Shown piece after piece: positions 42,603-51,154 of a stretch of 64,000 nucleotides of DNA. The stretch spans positions 1,240,001 to 1,304,000 of the forward strand of contig CBDFFQ010000001.1 in assembly GCA_965246835.1 (NCBI GenBank), written 5' to 3'. Below the pieces are notes generated by a model. It was given only the letters and a program-made list of their open reading frames with translations, was not told where the DNA came from and did not search any database. The position numbers and the translations under genes were made by a program. The number at the start of each line of letters is the position of its first letter. The first letter of the stretch is position 1. The stretch comes from JANPPS01 sp965246835. GTDB lineage: Bacteria; Pseudomonadota; Alphaproteobacteria; Acetobacterales; Acetobacteraceae.

Positions 42603-43934
42603 TCAGGCCCCGCGGATGGCCCAGAGTTCCAGGTTCAGGTTCGGGAATTCGCCGGAGACGTGCACCGCGAACGCCGCCGAGCTCTGCATCTGCGCCCAGT
42701 GCGGGGATTTCACGTCCAGCTCGTAATAGGTGGCGCCGGCATAGAACGGCAGTTGCCGCGGCGCGACCGGCAGCGCCCGGATCGCGATGCCCGGCAGCGC
42801 CACGTTCACCAGCTCGCGGATCTGCTCGACGGCGCCGATCTTGACCTGGTCCGGCAATAGCCGCCGCAGCGTTTCGGCCGGGACATCGGCGGTGGCGGTC
42901 AGCACGAAGCTCGCGGCGCGCAAGACGTTGCGGTCCACGATCGGCCCCACCCGCACGTTGTGCCTGGGCTCCCGCAACGGGATCGGCGTCGCGAGCGGAT
43001 TATCGGCCTGCGCGGCATAGCGGCGGAGGTCGGCGATCAGCGGCGCGAAGGAGCGTTGCAGGTCCTCGTGGCGATAGGCCGGGTAGCGCGACGGCCGCTT
43101 TGTGGTCTCCGCAAAGGTCGCCAGATCGCCGGCCAGCTGCACCAGGGCGTTATACAGATCCCACGGATGCACGTTGCCCGCATCGGCCCAGTGGCTCAGC
43201 AGCGCCTGCGCCCGGTTGATGGTCTGCAACAACAAGAAATCCGACACATCCGCCACGCCCCGCTGCCCCGGTGCCGTCAGCCGGCCGGCCAGCGCCTCCC
43301 CCCGCTGGTTCAGCATGCCGGCGAGCTCCGCGAGGAACCCCGCCAGCGGTGCCGCCGCCACGCAGGCCAGCGCAGGCGGAATCCAGCGGTCATCGAGCGT
43401 GACCCGGCGGTCCGAGCCCACCTCCACCACCCGCGCCAGCCCGATGCACAGATACCCGGCACGGTTCTCGGTCTCGAGCATGTAGCGCAGCTGCAACCGC
43501 CCGACCTGCACCTCCGCCGGCTGCGGGGAGCCGGAATGCGTGTCGTAGGCCTCGAATTCCTGCAACCCGTAGCGGCCGCCCGGCGCCTGGGCGGAGGCGA
43601 TCTCGACGGCGCCGGGCTGACGGACCGGGAGGGCCAGATACACCACGGCGTTGCGCGTGCTGTCCGGCAGATCGAGCGGCGCCGGATGATCGGCCTCCCC
43701 GGGCATGCCGAACGGCGTCCCATCCTCGAACGACCCGGCGGCGGCGGCCATCGCGAACTGCCCCGTCGCCAGCAGATCGCGGTTCACGGCGCCCTCGGCC
43801 AGGCCCCAGCCATGCGGGTGCAGCGCCATCGTGCGGGCGCGCACCACGCTTTCCAGCCAGCGGTCCTGCTGCTGGAAATGCTGCGAGCGGAGGAACATCC
43901 CCTCCTGCCACACGACACGGTTGGTCCAGCTCAT
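42603..43934 (-). CDS. tssK: Type VI secretion baseplate protein TssK
   Basis: A 443-residue TssK trimer subunit that links the baseplate to the TssJLM membrane complex. The N-terminus VVWQEGMFLRSQHFQQQDRWLE and the LHPHGWGLAEGAVNRDLL segment are hallmark. Also seen are PAELADYRAL-like residues, AYRHEDLQRSFAPLIADLRRY and the C-terminal PFYAGATYYELD with SPHWAQMQSSAAFAVHVSGEFPNL. The start codon overlaps the tssJ stop (TAATG), which supports ATG at 43934 over a much longer arginine-rich frame. Confidence 0.93.
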   Translation of the reverse strand: MSWTNRVVWQEGMFLRSQHFQQQDRWLESVVRARTMALHPHGWGLAEGAVNRDLLATGQFAMAAAAGSFEDGTPFGMPGEADHPAPLDLPDSTRNAVVYLALPVRQPGAVEIASAQAPGGRYGLQEFEAYDTHSGSPQPAEVQVGRLQLRYMLETENRAGYLCIGLARVVEVGSDRRVTLDDRWIPPALACVAAAPLAGFLAELAGMLNQRGEALAGRLTAPGQRGVADVSDFLLLQTINRAQALLSHWADAGNVHPWDLYNALVQLAGDLATFAETTKRPSRYPAYRHEDLQRSFAPLIADLRRYAAQADNPLATPIPLREPRHNVRVGPIVDRNVLRAASFVLTATADVPAETLRRLLPDQVKIGAVEQIRELVNVALPGIAIRALPVAPRQLPFYAGATYYELDVKSPHWAQMQSSAAFAVHVSGEFPNLNLELWAIRGA

Positions 43935-44392
43935 TAAGCGGCCCCGAGCTTCACGGAGATGCCCGCGATGTCGAGCTTGAGTTTCGTCAGACCGCTGGCG
44001 GCGATGGGCGCCACGGCGCGCCAGGTGGCCCGGTCGATGTCGCGGAACAACACGGCGGCGCCGATGAATTGCACGCCGGGCTTGGGTTTGCGCTCCAGCG
44101 TGCGGGTCTCGCCGGGGCGGACCACGAACTCTTCCGAGCCCATGCTGTCCTCGCCGAGCGTCGCCTTCTCCCGCTCCGTCAGCGCGAACACGTCCGCCCG
44201 CTCGAACTTCGCCGATGCCGTCAGGAAGAACAGCTTGACCGCGACGGGGGCCGGGCGGCCGGCGGTGTCGGGGTTCTGGGCCGCGGCGCAGGTAACGATC
44301 AGCTCCAGCGCGGCCGGCGGCGGGGGCGGGGCGGCGCAACGGGCCAGCGCCAGCAAAGGCAGGCCCATGGCGGCGCGGCGGTGCAGGGTCAC
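43934..44392 (-). CDS. tssJ: Type VI secretion lipoprotein TssJ
   Basis: A 152-residue outer-membrane lipoprotein (TssJ). A short signal with ALARC and an acceptor Cys precedes PPPPPAAL; the Arg before Cys makes the lipobox atypical. The mature domain (LELIVTCAAAQNPDTAGRPAPVAVKLFFLTASAKFERADVFALT-like, then EKATLGEDSMGSEEFVVRPGE and the terminal IAASGLTKLKLDIAGISV) is the TssJ beta-sandwich. A GTG start at 44392 overlaps the tagH stop (GTGA) and is preferred over a downstream ATG at 44368. Confidence 0.85.
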   Translation of the reverse strand: MTLHRRAAMGLPLLALARCAAPPPPPAALELIVTCAAAQNPDTAGRPAPVAVKLFFLTASAKFERADVFALTEREKATLGEDSMGSEEFVVRPGETRTLERKPKPGVQFIGAAVLFRDIDRATWRAVAPIAASGLTKLKLDIAGISVKLGAA

Positions 44393-45702
44393 GAAGGGTT
44401 CTCCCGGTTGAGCGCGTCCTGCATCGCCTGCTCGTAGGCACGGGCGAAGGCCTTGCCGAACACGCTGTCGAAATCGTCCTGCAGACCCTGGGTGATGCGC
44501 TGGTGCGCGGCCTCGTAGGCGTCCCAAGCCTGCGCCTTGCGCTGGCCCGGCAGCTTGGTGAGTACTCCGCCCTCCACGGTTCGCTCGATCGTGCCGGGGT
44601 CGAGTTGCATCAGCATGGCGCGGACCGCGACCTGCATGGCGTTCATGGTGGCGAGCTCATGCAGGCGGATGTCGCGCAGCGCCTCCGTCACGGCCTGGTC
44701 CCCCGGCATGGCGGTGCGGCGGCCGAGGCCCAGGAAAGCGGCCATCGCGTCATCGTCGTCGGCGGAGAATTTCAGCGGGTTGTTGCCGCGGGCCTGCACC
44801 ATCGTCTGCTCGATCCGGAACTCGCCCTTGATGCTGGCGCGGGCGATCAGGGCCTGGCGGATGCCGGCGATGGTGGCGCGGAGCGCGGCCCCGGCGATCT
44901 CCATGGTGTGGGCCGGGTCGGGCGGCGCCACCCCGTCCAGCTGCGCACCGCGGAGGAAGGCGGCGAGCAGCGCGGCGTCTCCGGCATGCGGCGGCGACGG
45001 GTCCACCCGCGGAATCTGCGGCGGGGACGGGGGCATGGGTTGCGGCGACGGCGGGGCGCTCGGCGGCTGAGCCGGGACCGGGGGCGCCGCGCCGATGCCG
45101 TCCAGCCAGTCATCCGGAATGTCGGCGAGCGGCGGCGGGCGGAAGGCGTCTGATGTCGCCGGGCTATGGTCGGCAACCGAGGGGCCGGACCAGAAATCTT
45201 CTTCGGGCAGCAGCGGATCGAAACCCGGTGAAAGCTGCACGGATTTCGTGCTGAGCCCGTGGCCGACCCCGACGGCATGGCCGTTCGAAGGCGGCTGTAA
45301 CAGAGGATCGGGCCGGTCACCCCACTGCGAGGGCGGCGTCTCGAACGCGAACGGGTCGGCCTCGGCCCGCCGGGGTGCGGGCTGATCGTCCGTGACCGTC
45401 ACCTCGATCTCGTAGGCGCCGAGCCGGAGCCGGTCCCCGCTGCGCAGCCGCCGCGGGGCGCCGGCGCCGATCGCCTCGGACTCGCGGTTCACGAAGGTGC
45501 CGTTGGCGCTGAGGTCCGCCACCTGCCACTCACCGGCCCGATAGGCCAGCACGCAATGCCGCTTGGACAGATGCCGCTCCGGGTCCGGCAGCACCCAGTC
45601 ATTGTCCGGCCCGCGCCCGATGCTGTATTCGCCGCCGCCGGCCCGCCGCGTCTCGGGCGCGGCCGCCTCCGGACAGCGCAGCGTGGTCAACGTCAATGCC
45701 AT
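44389..45702 (-). CDS. tagH: T6SS-associated FHA protein TagH (ImpI)
   Basis: A 437-residue forkhead-associated domain protein. The FHA core has SIGRGPDNDWVLPDP (about 27-41), the phosphothreonine-binding SKRHC (about 46-50) and ANGTFVNRE (about 66-75). A proline-rich linker follows (about 195-235, PPSPQPMPP) and a C-terminal domain (about 260-430) conserved in TagH proteins. The FHA binds a phosphorylated threonine to promote assembly. It is the first gene of the tagH-tssJ-K-L-M-tagF-pppA operon, divergent from the glucosaminidase gene. Confidence 0.9.
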   Translation of the reverse strand: MALTLTTLRCPEAAAPETRRAGGGEYSIGRGPDNDWVLPDPERHLSKRHCVLAYRAGEWQVADLSANGTFVNRESEAIGAGAPRRLRSGDRLRLGAYEIEVTVTDDQPAPRRAEADPFAFETPPSQWGDRPDPLLQPPSNGHAVGVGHGLSTKSVQLSPGFDPLLPEEDFWSGPSVADHSPATSDAFRPPPLADIPDDWLDGIGAAPPVPAQPPSAPPSPQPMPPSPPQIPRVDPSPPHAGDAALLAAFLRGAQLDGVAPPDPAHTMEIAGAALRATIAGIRQALIARASIKGEFRIEQTMVQARGNNPLKFSADDDDAMAAFLGLGRRTAMPGDQAVTEALRDIRLHELATMNAMQVAVRAMLMQLDPGTIERTVEGGVLTKLPGQRKAQAWDAYEAAHQRITQGLQDDFDSVFGKAFARAYEQAMQDALNRENPS

Positions 45703-45705
45703 GGC

Positions 45706-45744
45706 GGAACCCTACCGGATGCGTTTCGATTTGATAAGGGTTCG
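45706..45744. promoter_or_regulatory. Divergent ECF-promoter-like elements between tagH and glucosaminidase
   Basis: The intergenic region contains two outward-facing elements of identical geometry: GGAAC-N16-CGAT on the plus strand (starts 45706) and CGAAC-N16-CGCA on the minus strand (starts 45744). They include 7-bp inverted copies of GAACCCT and interleave. ECF-type promoters commonly have a GGAAC-like -35 and a CG-containing -10 at about this spacing. An ECF sigma gene lies 0.8 kb downstream in the rightward unit. Minus-strand start would lie very near the tagH ATG. Confidence 0.4.
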
Positions 45745-45807
45745 TTTAAGCCGCCGCGATGCGATCTTGCTTGTCAGGCGACCCGGACGTTTGTAGGGCG
45801 TATCGAC

Positions 45808-46581
45808 ATGGCGCTGCCCCCGGTGATCACGACTGACGAGATGGGACGCGTGGCGCCCCCGATCATGACGTCCGTGGGGCAGGACGCGGTGAATGCGCCC
45901 GGGGACGTGTTCGTCATCCAATCCCTCCTGAACGATCGGCTGCCGAAGCCGCACACCCCCGTGGCGGTCACCGGCGTAGCGGACCCCGGCACCATCCTCG
46001 CGATCGAGGCGTTCCAGGCCGTGATGATGAACATGAACCCGCCCAGCGGCCGCGTGGAGCCCGGCAGCAAGACCTATTTCGCCCTCGCCGCCCGGCCCCT
46101 TCCCACGGACCCGCCGCCCCCCGTGACCCGCTTCGGCCATGTGGGACAGGTCCCGCCCGAAGTGCTGGAGGCGGCGATCGCCTCCAAGCGGCGCTGGAAC
46201 GTGCCGGCCTGCATCACGCTGGCGCAATGGGTGGTGGAAAGCGCCTGGGGTGCGGCCATGCCGCCCGGCAGCAACAACCCGTTCGGCATCAAGGCCGTCG
46301 CCGGCCAGGACGCGGTCGAGAGCCTGACGCGCGAGGTCCGCAACGGGCAGAGCCAGATGGAGCAGGCGCGATTTCGCAGATTCGAGACCCTGACGGACGC
46401 GTTCGACCAGCACGGCAAGCTGCTGGCCACGAGCCAGTATTACAAAGCCGCCATGCAGCTGACGGCGGACCCCGACGCCTTTGCCGACGCCTTGACCGGC
46501 GTGTATGCGACCGACCCGAAATACGGCTACATGCTGAAATGGGTCATGAACAATTACGGGTTCAAGCAATACGACAAATGA
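45808..46581 (+). CDS. Glucosaminidase-type peptidoglycan hydrolase with PG-binding-like N-terminus
   Basis: A 257-residue protein. Residues about 25-90 (DVFVIQSLLNDRLPKP, TILAIEAFQAVMMN, GRVEPGSKTYFAL) resemble a peptidoglycan-binding repeat; about 110-255 match a FlgJ-like endo-beta-N-acetylglucosaminidase, with catalytic Glu in ITLAQWVVESAWG and GSNNPFGIKAV, FRRFETLTDAFDQHG and PKYGYMLKWVM. No signal peptide is visible, so if it is exported it may be a T6SS effector; alternatively it is a local lysozyme used to open the wall for assembly. The start ATG at 45808 avoids an unrelated upstream stretch. The ECF sigma gene starts 6 bp after its stop. No immunity gene recognised. Confidence 0.75.
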   Translation: MALPPVITTDEMGRVAPPIMTSVGQDAVNAPGDVFVIQSLLNDRLPKPHTPVAVTGVADPGTILAIEAFQAVMMNMNPPSGRVEPGSKTYFALAARPLPTDPPPPVTRFGHVGQVPPEVLEAAIASKRRWNVPACITLAQWVVESAWGAAMPPGSNNPFGIKAVAGQDAVESLTREVRNGQSQMEQARFRRFETLTDAFDQHGKLLATSQYYKAAMQLTADPDAFADALTGVYATDPKYGYMLKWVMNNYGFKQYDK

Positions 46582-46587
46582 TCCGAC

Positions 46588-47169
46588 ATGGGCGGTGACA
46601 GCGTCGACAAGGACCGTCGCCTGGCGACCATGATGGCCGCGGCACAGGACGGGGATCGCGCCGCCTATGCCACGCTGCTGCGTGACATCCTGGGCCTGGT
46701 CCGGGCCGTGGTGCGGGGGCAGGGCGTGGCGCCGGACCGCATCGACGACGTGGTGCAGGAGGTGCTGCTGACCGTGCACCGCGCCCGCCACACCTATGAC
46801 CCGGCCCGGCCATTCACCCCCTGGCTTCGCGTGATCGCGCAGCGCCGGGCGGTGGATACGCTGCGCAGCCAGGGCCGGCAGCGGCAGCGGGAGGTGCACG
46901 ATCCGATCGCGTATGAGGGCCATGCGGACCCGGCGCCCCCGGCCCTGCAGGCCCTGGAACGGTCCGGCCAGGCCGGGCGCGTCCGCCAGGCCATCACCGC
47001 CCTGCCGCCCCGGCAGCGGGAGGCGATGGAACATTTGGCGCTGCACGGACGAACACTGGATCAGGCGGCGGCAAAGACGGGGCGGAGCAAGATTGCGCTG
47101 AAAGTCAATTTCCACCGCGCGCTTGCGGCATTGAAGGCGAAATTTTCCCGGGAAGGTGGCGATGAGTGA
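46588..47169 (+). CDS. ECF sigma factor, NrsF-linked
   Basis: A 193-residue sigma-70 family (ECF) factor. Region 2 includes RLATMMAAAQDGDRAAY, LVRAVVRGQGVAPDRIDDVVQEVLLTVHRARHTYDP; region 4 includes ITALPPRQREAMEHLALHGRTLDQAAAKTG and KVNFHRALAALK. Its 3' end overlaps the start of an NrsF-family protein (8 bases), its likely anti-sigma. The gene lies 6 bp after the glucosaminidase stop, so the three are likely one unit; nearby outward ECF-like elements suggest it could regulate that unit and tagH. Confidence 0.9.
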   Translation: MGGDSVDKDRRLATMMAAAQDGDRAAYATLLRDILGLVRAVVRGQGVAPDRIDDVVQEVLLTVHRARHTYDPARPFTPWLRVIAQRRAVDTLRSQGRQRQREVHDPIAYEGHADPAPPALQALERSGQAGRVRQAITALPPRQREAMEHLALHGRTLDQAAAKTGRSKIALKVNFHRALAALKAKFSREGGDE

Positions 47170-47809
47170 ACTTGCGGACCTCATCGATGCCCTGGCCGGC
47201 GGGCTCCGCCCCGTCCGGCGGGTGCGGAATCCCGTGTGGCGGGCGCTGGGCTGGCTCGCGGCGGCGGCGGCGCTCGCGGCCGTGCTGGCCGCGTTCGCCA
47301 ACCGGATCGACGTCGCGCGGCAGCTCGCGGTGACAGACATCGCCCTCGCGACACTGGGGGCGGCGTCAACGGCGGTACTGGCAACGATCGCCGCCTTCCT
47401 GTCCGCCATGGTGGACCGGGCCCGGGGCTGGGCCTGGCTGCCGCTGCCGCCGATGCTGCTCTGGCTGGGCGCCAGCGGGCTCGGGTGCCTCCGCGCCCCG
47501 GCGTTGCCTGGCGAGCCGCCGGCGACGTTGGACGACACGCGGCATTGCCTCATGTTCATCCTCGGCTTATCGGTGCCGCTGTCGATCGGGCTGATCCTAC
47601 TGTTGCGGCAGGCGTTTACATTGCGGCCAGGCTTGACGGCGGCGCTCGCGGGCCTGGCGGCGGCGGCCACCTCCGCCACGTTGCTGGCGCTGTTCCATCC
47701 TTACGACGCGTCGGTGCTGGACGTCGTAGTCCATGTCGCCGCGGTGGCGATCGTGGTGGGGGTCAACCGGGCGGCGGGGGGACGAGTGCTGCAGCGGGCG
47801 GGGACGTAG
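47162..47809 (+). CDS. NrsF-family (DUF1109) membrane anti-sigma factor
   Basis: A 215-residue integral membrane protein with about six hydrophobic segments, matching the NrsF family, which sequesters ECF sigma factors of the SigF type until redox or envelope stress. The N-terminal cytoplasmic LADLIDALAGGLRPVRRVRNP is typical. The ATG at 47162 is preferred; an ATG at 47156 gives two extra residues. The NrsF family usually carries conserved cysteines; here there are two near LGASGLGCLRAPALP and RHCLMFILGL. It is convergent with kdpE, overlapping by 47 bases. Confidence 0.82.
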   Translation: MSELADLIDALAGGLRPVRRVRNPVWRALGWLAAAAALAAVLAAFANRIDVARQLAVTDIALATLGAASTAVLATIAAFLSAMVDRARGWAWLPLPPMLLWLGASGLGCLRAPALPGEPPATLDDTRHCLMFILGLSVPLSIGLILLLRQAFTLRPGLTAALAGLAAAATSATLLALFHPYDASVLDVVVHVAAVAIVVGVNRAAGGRVLQRAGT

Positions 47810-48488
47810 CCTCCTCCAGCAGCCGGTAGCCGACGCCCGGTTCCGTCTGGATCAGCCTGGTCCCGGCAGGGCCGAGCTTCTGCCGCAGATGCCCGACATA
47901 TACGCGCAGATACTGCACATCCCCGGCATGCGCCGGCCCCCAGACCGCCACCAGAAGCTGCCGGTGCGTCATCACTCGCCCGGCATTGCGCGTCATCAGC
48001 GCCAAAAGGTCGTATTCCCGCGGGCTCAGCACCACGCCCGCGCCGCCTACGGACACCGTCCGGCGGGCCAGATCCACCTCGATCCCGTCAGCGCGGAACA
48101 CCTCCGGCACGCCGTCCTGCGCCCGACCGTGGCGCAAGGCGGCGCGGATGCGGGCCAGCAGCTCGCCCACGCTGAACGGCTTCTCGACGTAATCATCGGC
48201 GCCGGCGTCCAGCGCCATGATCTTCTCGGCCTCCCGGTCCCGTGCCGAGACCACGATCAGTGGCACCGGGCTGAACGCGCGCAACCGGGCCAGCACCTCC
48301 TGCCCATCCATGTCCGGCAGGCCCAAATCCAGCAAGACCACGTCTGGCGACCGCGCCGCCGCCAGGCGCAGGCCCTCCGCCGCAGTGTCCGCCCGCTCGA
48401 CCCGATAGCCGGCCGCCTCGAGCGCCGGACGGAGGAAGCGGTGGATTTGCGGCTCGTCATCCACCACCAGGATCAGCGCCCCGCTCAC
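47763..48488 (-). CDS. kdpE: Response regulator KdpE
   Basis: A 241-residue OmpR/PhoB-type regulator. Receiver: VVDDEP, the phosphoacceptor Asp in VVLLDLGLPDMDG, and a Lys in VEKPFSVGE; output winged helix: LSPREYDLLALMTRNAGRVMTHRQLL and YLRVYVGHLRQKLG. The start is GTG at 48488, overlapping the kdpD stop (GTGA). It activates kdpFABC at low potassium. Its 3' end overlaps that of the NrsF gene by 47 bases in convergent orientation, which may interfere with antisense transcription. Confidence 0.92.
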   Translation of the reverse strand: MSGALILVVDDEPQIHRFLRPALEAAGYRVERADTAAEGLRLAAARSPDVVLLDLGLPDMDGQEVLARLRAFSPVPLIVVSARDREAEKIMALDAGADDYVEKPFSVGELLARIRAALRHGRAQDGVPEVFRADGIEVDLARRTVSVGGAGVVLSPREYDLLALMTRNAGRVMTHRQLLVAVWGPAHAGDVQYLRVYVGHLRQKLGPAGTRLIQTEPGVGYRLLEEATSPPAAALVPPPPG

Positions 48489-51145
48489 GGCGCCGCCGGC
48501 AGACGCAGCGTGACGACGGTGCCGGGCGAGCCATCCCGCGGCAGGTCCAGGCGCGGGCTCACGGCCACGATGGTGCCGCCCATCGCTTCCGTCATGCCGC
48601 GGGCGATCGCCAGGCCCAGCCCGGTGCCGGGCGCCACCCGGTCTCCGTTTCGGGAACGATAGAAACTATCAAACACATGCGGCAGATCGGCACCCGGGAT
48701 GCCGACCCCCTCATCAGCCACGCCGATCGAAATCTCCTTTTGTCCAGATAAGCCAGTACCGACGGAAACCCGGACGGCCGTGCGGGCGCCCTGCGGCGAG
48801 TATTTCACGGCGTTGTCCAGCAGATTGACCAGCACCTGCTCCAGCAGCGCCGCATCTGCCAGCATTTGGGGCAGCACCTGCGGCGGCTCCGGGATGGACA
48901 CGCCGACATGCTCCGCTTCCGGCACCCGGGCGATCGCAGCCTCGATCACCGCCTGAACGTCCACGGAAGCGAGGCGCGGCATGACCTGGCCGCTTTCGAG
49001 CCGGGTCAGGTCCATGATGTTGGACAGGAAGCGGGTCATGCGCGCCGTGTCTTCCTCGATGGAGAGCAGCAGGTCCGCGCGGGTTTCTGCCGAAACGCCC
49101 TCCCAGGATTCCCGAAGCGTCTCGGCCGCGCCGCGGATGCCCGTGAGCGGCGTGCGGAGATCGTGGCTGAGCGAGTTCAGCAGGGCGGTGCGCAGGCGCT
49201 GCGTCTCTTCCATCGCGGCCGTGCGCGCCGATTGGCCGGCCAGCCGCACCCGCTCCAGCGCGATCGCCGCCTGGTCCGCCAGCGCCTCCAACGCCTGCAC
49301 GGTCGGCGGGTCGAAGCTGCCCGTTGCGGGTGCGCGCACGCCCAACAGGCCGCTGCCGCCCCGCACGGTCTTCATCGGCAGGAAGCGCCAGCTGGCCGAT
49401 GGCAGGGTGGAGGTGCCATGCCCGGTCTCGACCAAATGCTGCGCCGCCCAGCGCGCGGCGGCCCAGGCACCCTCATCCAGCGTCGCGGTCCCGGGCTCGG
49501 CGGCGCGTAAGGCCACCTCCCCGTCCCCGTCCTTAGTCACGTCCAGCACGACACCCTGCCCCGCGATCCCGGCGGCCTGCCGCGCCACCTCGTGCAGCAA
49601 ATCCGGCTCCGTCGCGGGCTCTCCCAGCCGGCGGCTGAACGCGCCGACCCGGCGCAGGCTGTCGATCCGCGCCTGCCCCGCCCGCGCCTCCGCCCGCACG
49701 CGGCCCGCCAGCACGCCGGTGATCGCCGCCACGGCGAGGAACACCAGCGCCGCCACGACATCGTGCGTGTTGGAGATCGTGACGGCGTAGAGCGGTGGAA
49801 TGAAGAAGAAGTCCCAGGCCAGAAACCCGATCACCGCCGCATACAGCGCGACCTGCAGGCCCTGGAGGCTGGCGGAGGCCACCACCACCGCCAGGAACAC
49901 CATGCCCAGCGCCTCCGACGGGATCGCGCCATCCAGCAGCAACCCGGCGCCGGTCACGCCCGCCACCAGCACGGTCGCCACCGCCCAGCCCACCCATTCG
50001 AGCCGGACCGGCTCCCGCGCCGGCCGTGGCCGCGCCAGGGCGGGCGAGGGCACGACATGCAGCGTGTATTCCGGCGCCCGCCGCAGTAATTCGAGGCTCA
50101 AGGTCCGCCCGAGCAAGCGCCGCCACCACGGCAGCTTGGCCCGGCCGATCACGATGTGGGTCGCGTTCTTCGCCCGTGCGACCGTCAGCGCCACGCCCGC
50201 GAGGTCCTCGCCGGAGCGGGTTTCGACCTCGGCGCCGAGCCCCTGCGCCAACGCCAATGAGGGCCGGCTGTCCGGTGCCGCGCGGGGCTGCTCCACATGC
50301 AGCACCGTCCAGGGCGCATGCAGCGCGTCCGCCAGGCGCTTTGCGTGCCGCACCACGGCCTCCCCGGACGCATCGGGGCCCACCAACGCCAACACCCGCT
50401 CGCTCGCGGGCCATGGACCGGAGACGCCGGCGGTGCGCATCCAATTCCGCACGTCCTCGTCCACGTGCTCCGCCGCCTGGCGCAGCGCGATCTCCCGCAG
50501 CGCGGCGAGGTTGCCCTCCTTAAAATAGCCCTCCAGCGCCCGCTTCGCCGTGTCCGCACGATAGATACGGCCATCGGCCAGGCGCGCGCGCAATTCCGCG
50601 GGCGGCACGTCGATCAGCTCGATCTCGTCGGCGCCCTCCAGCACCGCGTCCGGCAGGGTTTCCGCCACGCGCACGCCGGTGATGCGGGCCACGTCCTCGT
50701 TCAGGCTCTCGAGATGCTGCACGTTCAGCGTCGCCCAGACATCCAGCCCGGCCTCCAGCAGCTCCCGCACATCCTCCCACCGCTTGGCGTGGCGGCTGCC
50801 GGGGGCGTTGGTGTGGGCGAGCTCGTCGACCAGCAGCAGCGCCGGGCGCCGGGCCAGTGCGGCGTCGATGTCGAACTCCTGCAAGGTCTGGCCGCGATAC
50901 GGCACGGTGCGGCGGGGCAGGATTTCGAGGCCCACGACCTGCGCCTCCGTTTCGGCGCGCCCATGGGTCTCGATCACGCCGGCCAGCACATCGAGGCCCT
51001 CGGCCTGGCGTCGGCGGGCCTGGGCCAGCATCTCCCACGTCTTGCCCACGCCCGGGGCGGCGCCCAGGAACACCTTGAGCCGCCCCCGCCCCTCCCGGGC
51101 GGCGGCGGCGATCAGGGCGTCCGGGTCGGGGCGGGTATCGTCCAT
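48485..51145 (-). CDS. kdpD: Potassium sensor histidine kinase KdpD
   Basis: An 886-residue sensor kinase. N-terminal KdpD domain with Walker-A-like GAAPGVGKT (about 28-36) and LLLVDELAHTNAPGSRHAKRWEDV; a universal-stress-protein fold (about 245-365); four membrane segments (about 395-490, DUF4118-like); a GAF-like region (about 510-640); histidine kinase with LNSLSHDLRTPLTGIRGAAE (His about 670) and ATPase boxes NLLDNAVKYSP and GLGLAIARGM. All boxes are intact. Typical length and order for full-length KdpD. Confidence 0.95.
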   Translation of the reverse strand: MDDTRPDPDALIAAAAREGRGRLKVFLGAAPGVGKTWEMLAQARRRQAEGLDVLAGVIETHGRAETEAQVVGLEILPRRTVPYRGQTLQEFDIDAALARRPALLLVDELAHTNAPGSRHAKRWEDVRELLEAGLDVWATLNVQHLESLNEDVARITGVRVAETLPDAVLEGADEIELIDVPPAELRARLADGRIYRADTAKRALEGYFKEGNLAALREIALRQAAEHVDEDVRNWMRTAGVSGPWPASERVLALVGPDASGEAVVRHAKRLADALHAPWTVLHVEQPRAAPDSRPSLALAQGLGAEVETRSGEDLAGVALTVARAKNATHIVIGRAKLPWWRRLLGRTLSLELLRRAPEYTLHVVPSPALARPRPAREPVRLEWVGWAVATVLVAGVTGAGLLLDGAIPSEALGMVFLAVVVASASLQGLQVALYAAVIGFLAWDFFFIPPLYAVTISNTHDVVAALVFLAVAAITGVLAGRVRAEARAGQARIDSLRRVGAFSRRLGEPATEPDLLHEVARQAAGIAGQGVVLDVTKDGDGEVALRAAEPGTATLDEGAWAAARWAAQHLVETGHGTSTLPSASWRFLPMKTVRGGSGLLGVRAPATGSFDPPTVQALEALADQAAIALERVRLAGQSARTAAMEETQRLRTALLNSLSHDLRTPLTGIRGAAETLRESWEGVSAETRADLLLSIEEDTARMTRFLSNIMDLTRLESGQVMPRLASVDVQAVIEAAIARVPEAEHVGVSIPEPPQVLPQMLADAALLEQVLVNLLDNAVKYSPQGARTAVRVSVGTGLSGQKEISIGVADEGVGIPGADLPHVFDSFYRSRNGDRVAPGTGLGLAIARGMTEAMGGTIVAVSPRLDLPRDGSPGTVVTLRLPAAP

Positions 51146-51154
51146 CGCGCCAAT

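Noticed and set aside
42603..44441. Extended 612-residue form of TssK
   Set aside because: The additional N-terminal part is Arg-rich, overlaps tssJ and lacks the TssK start; the ATG at 43934 overlaps the tssJ stop.
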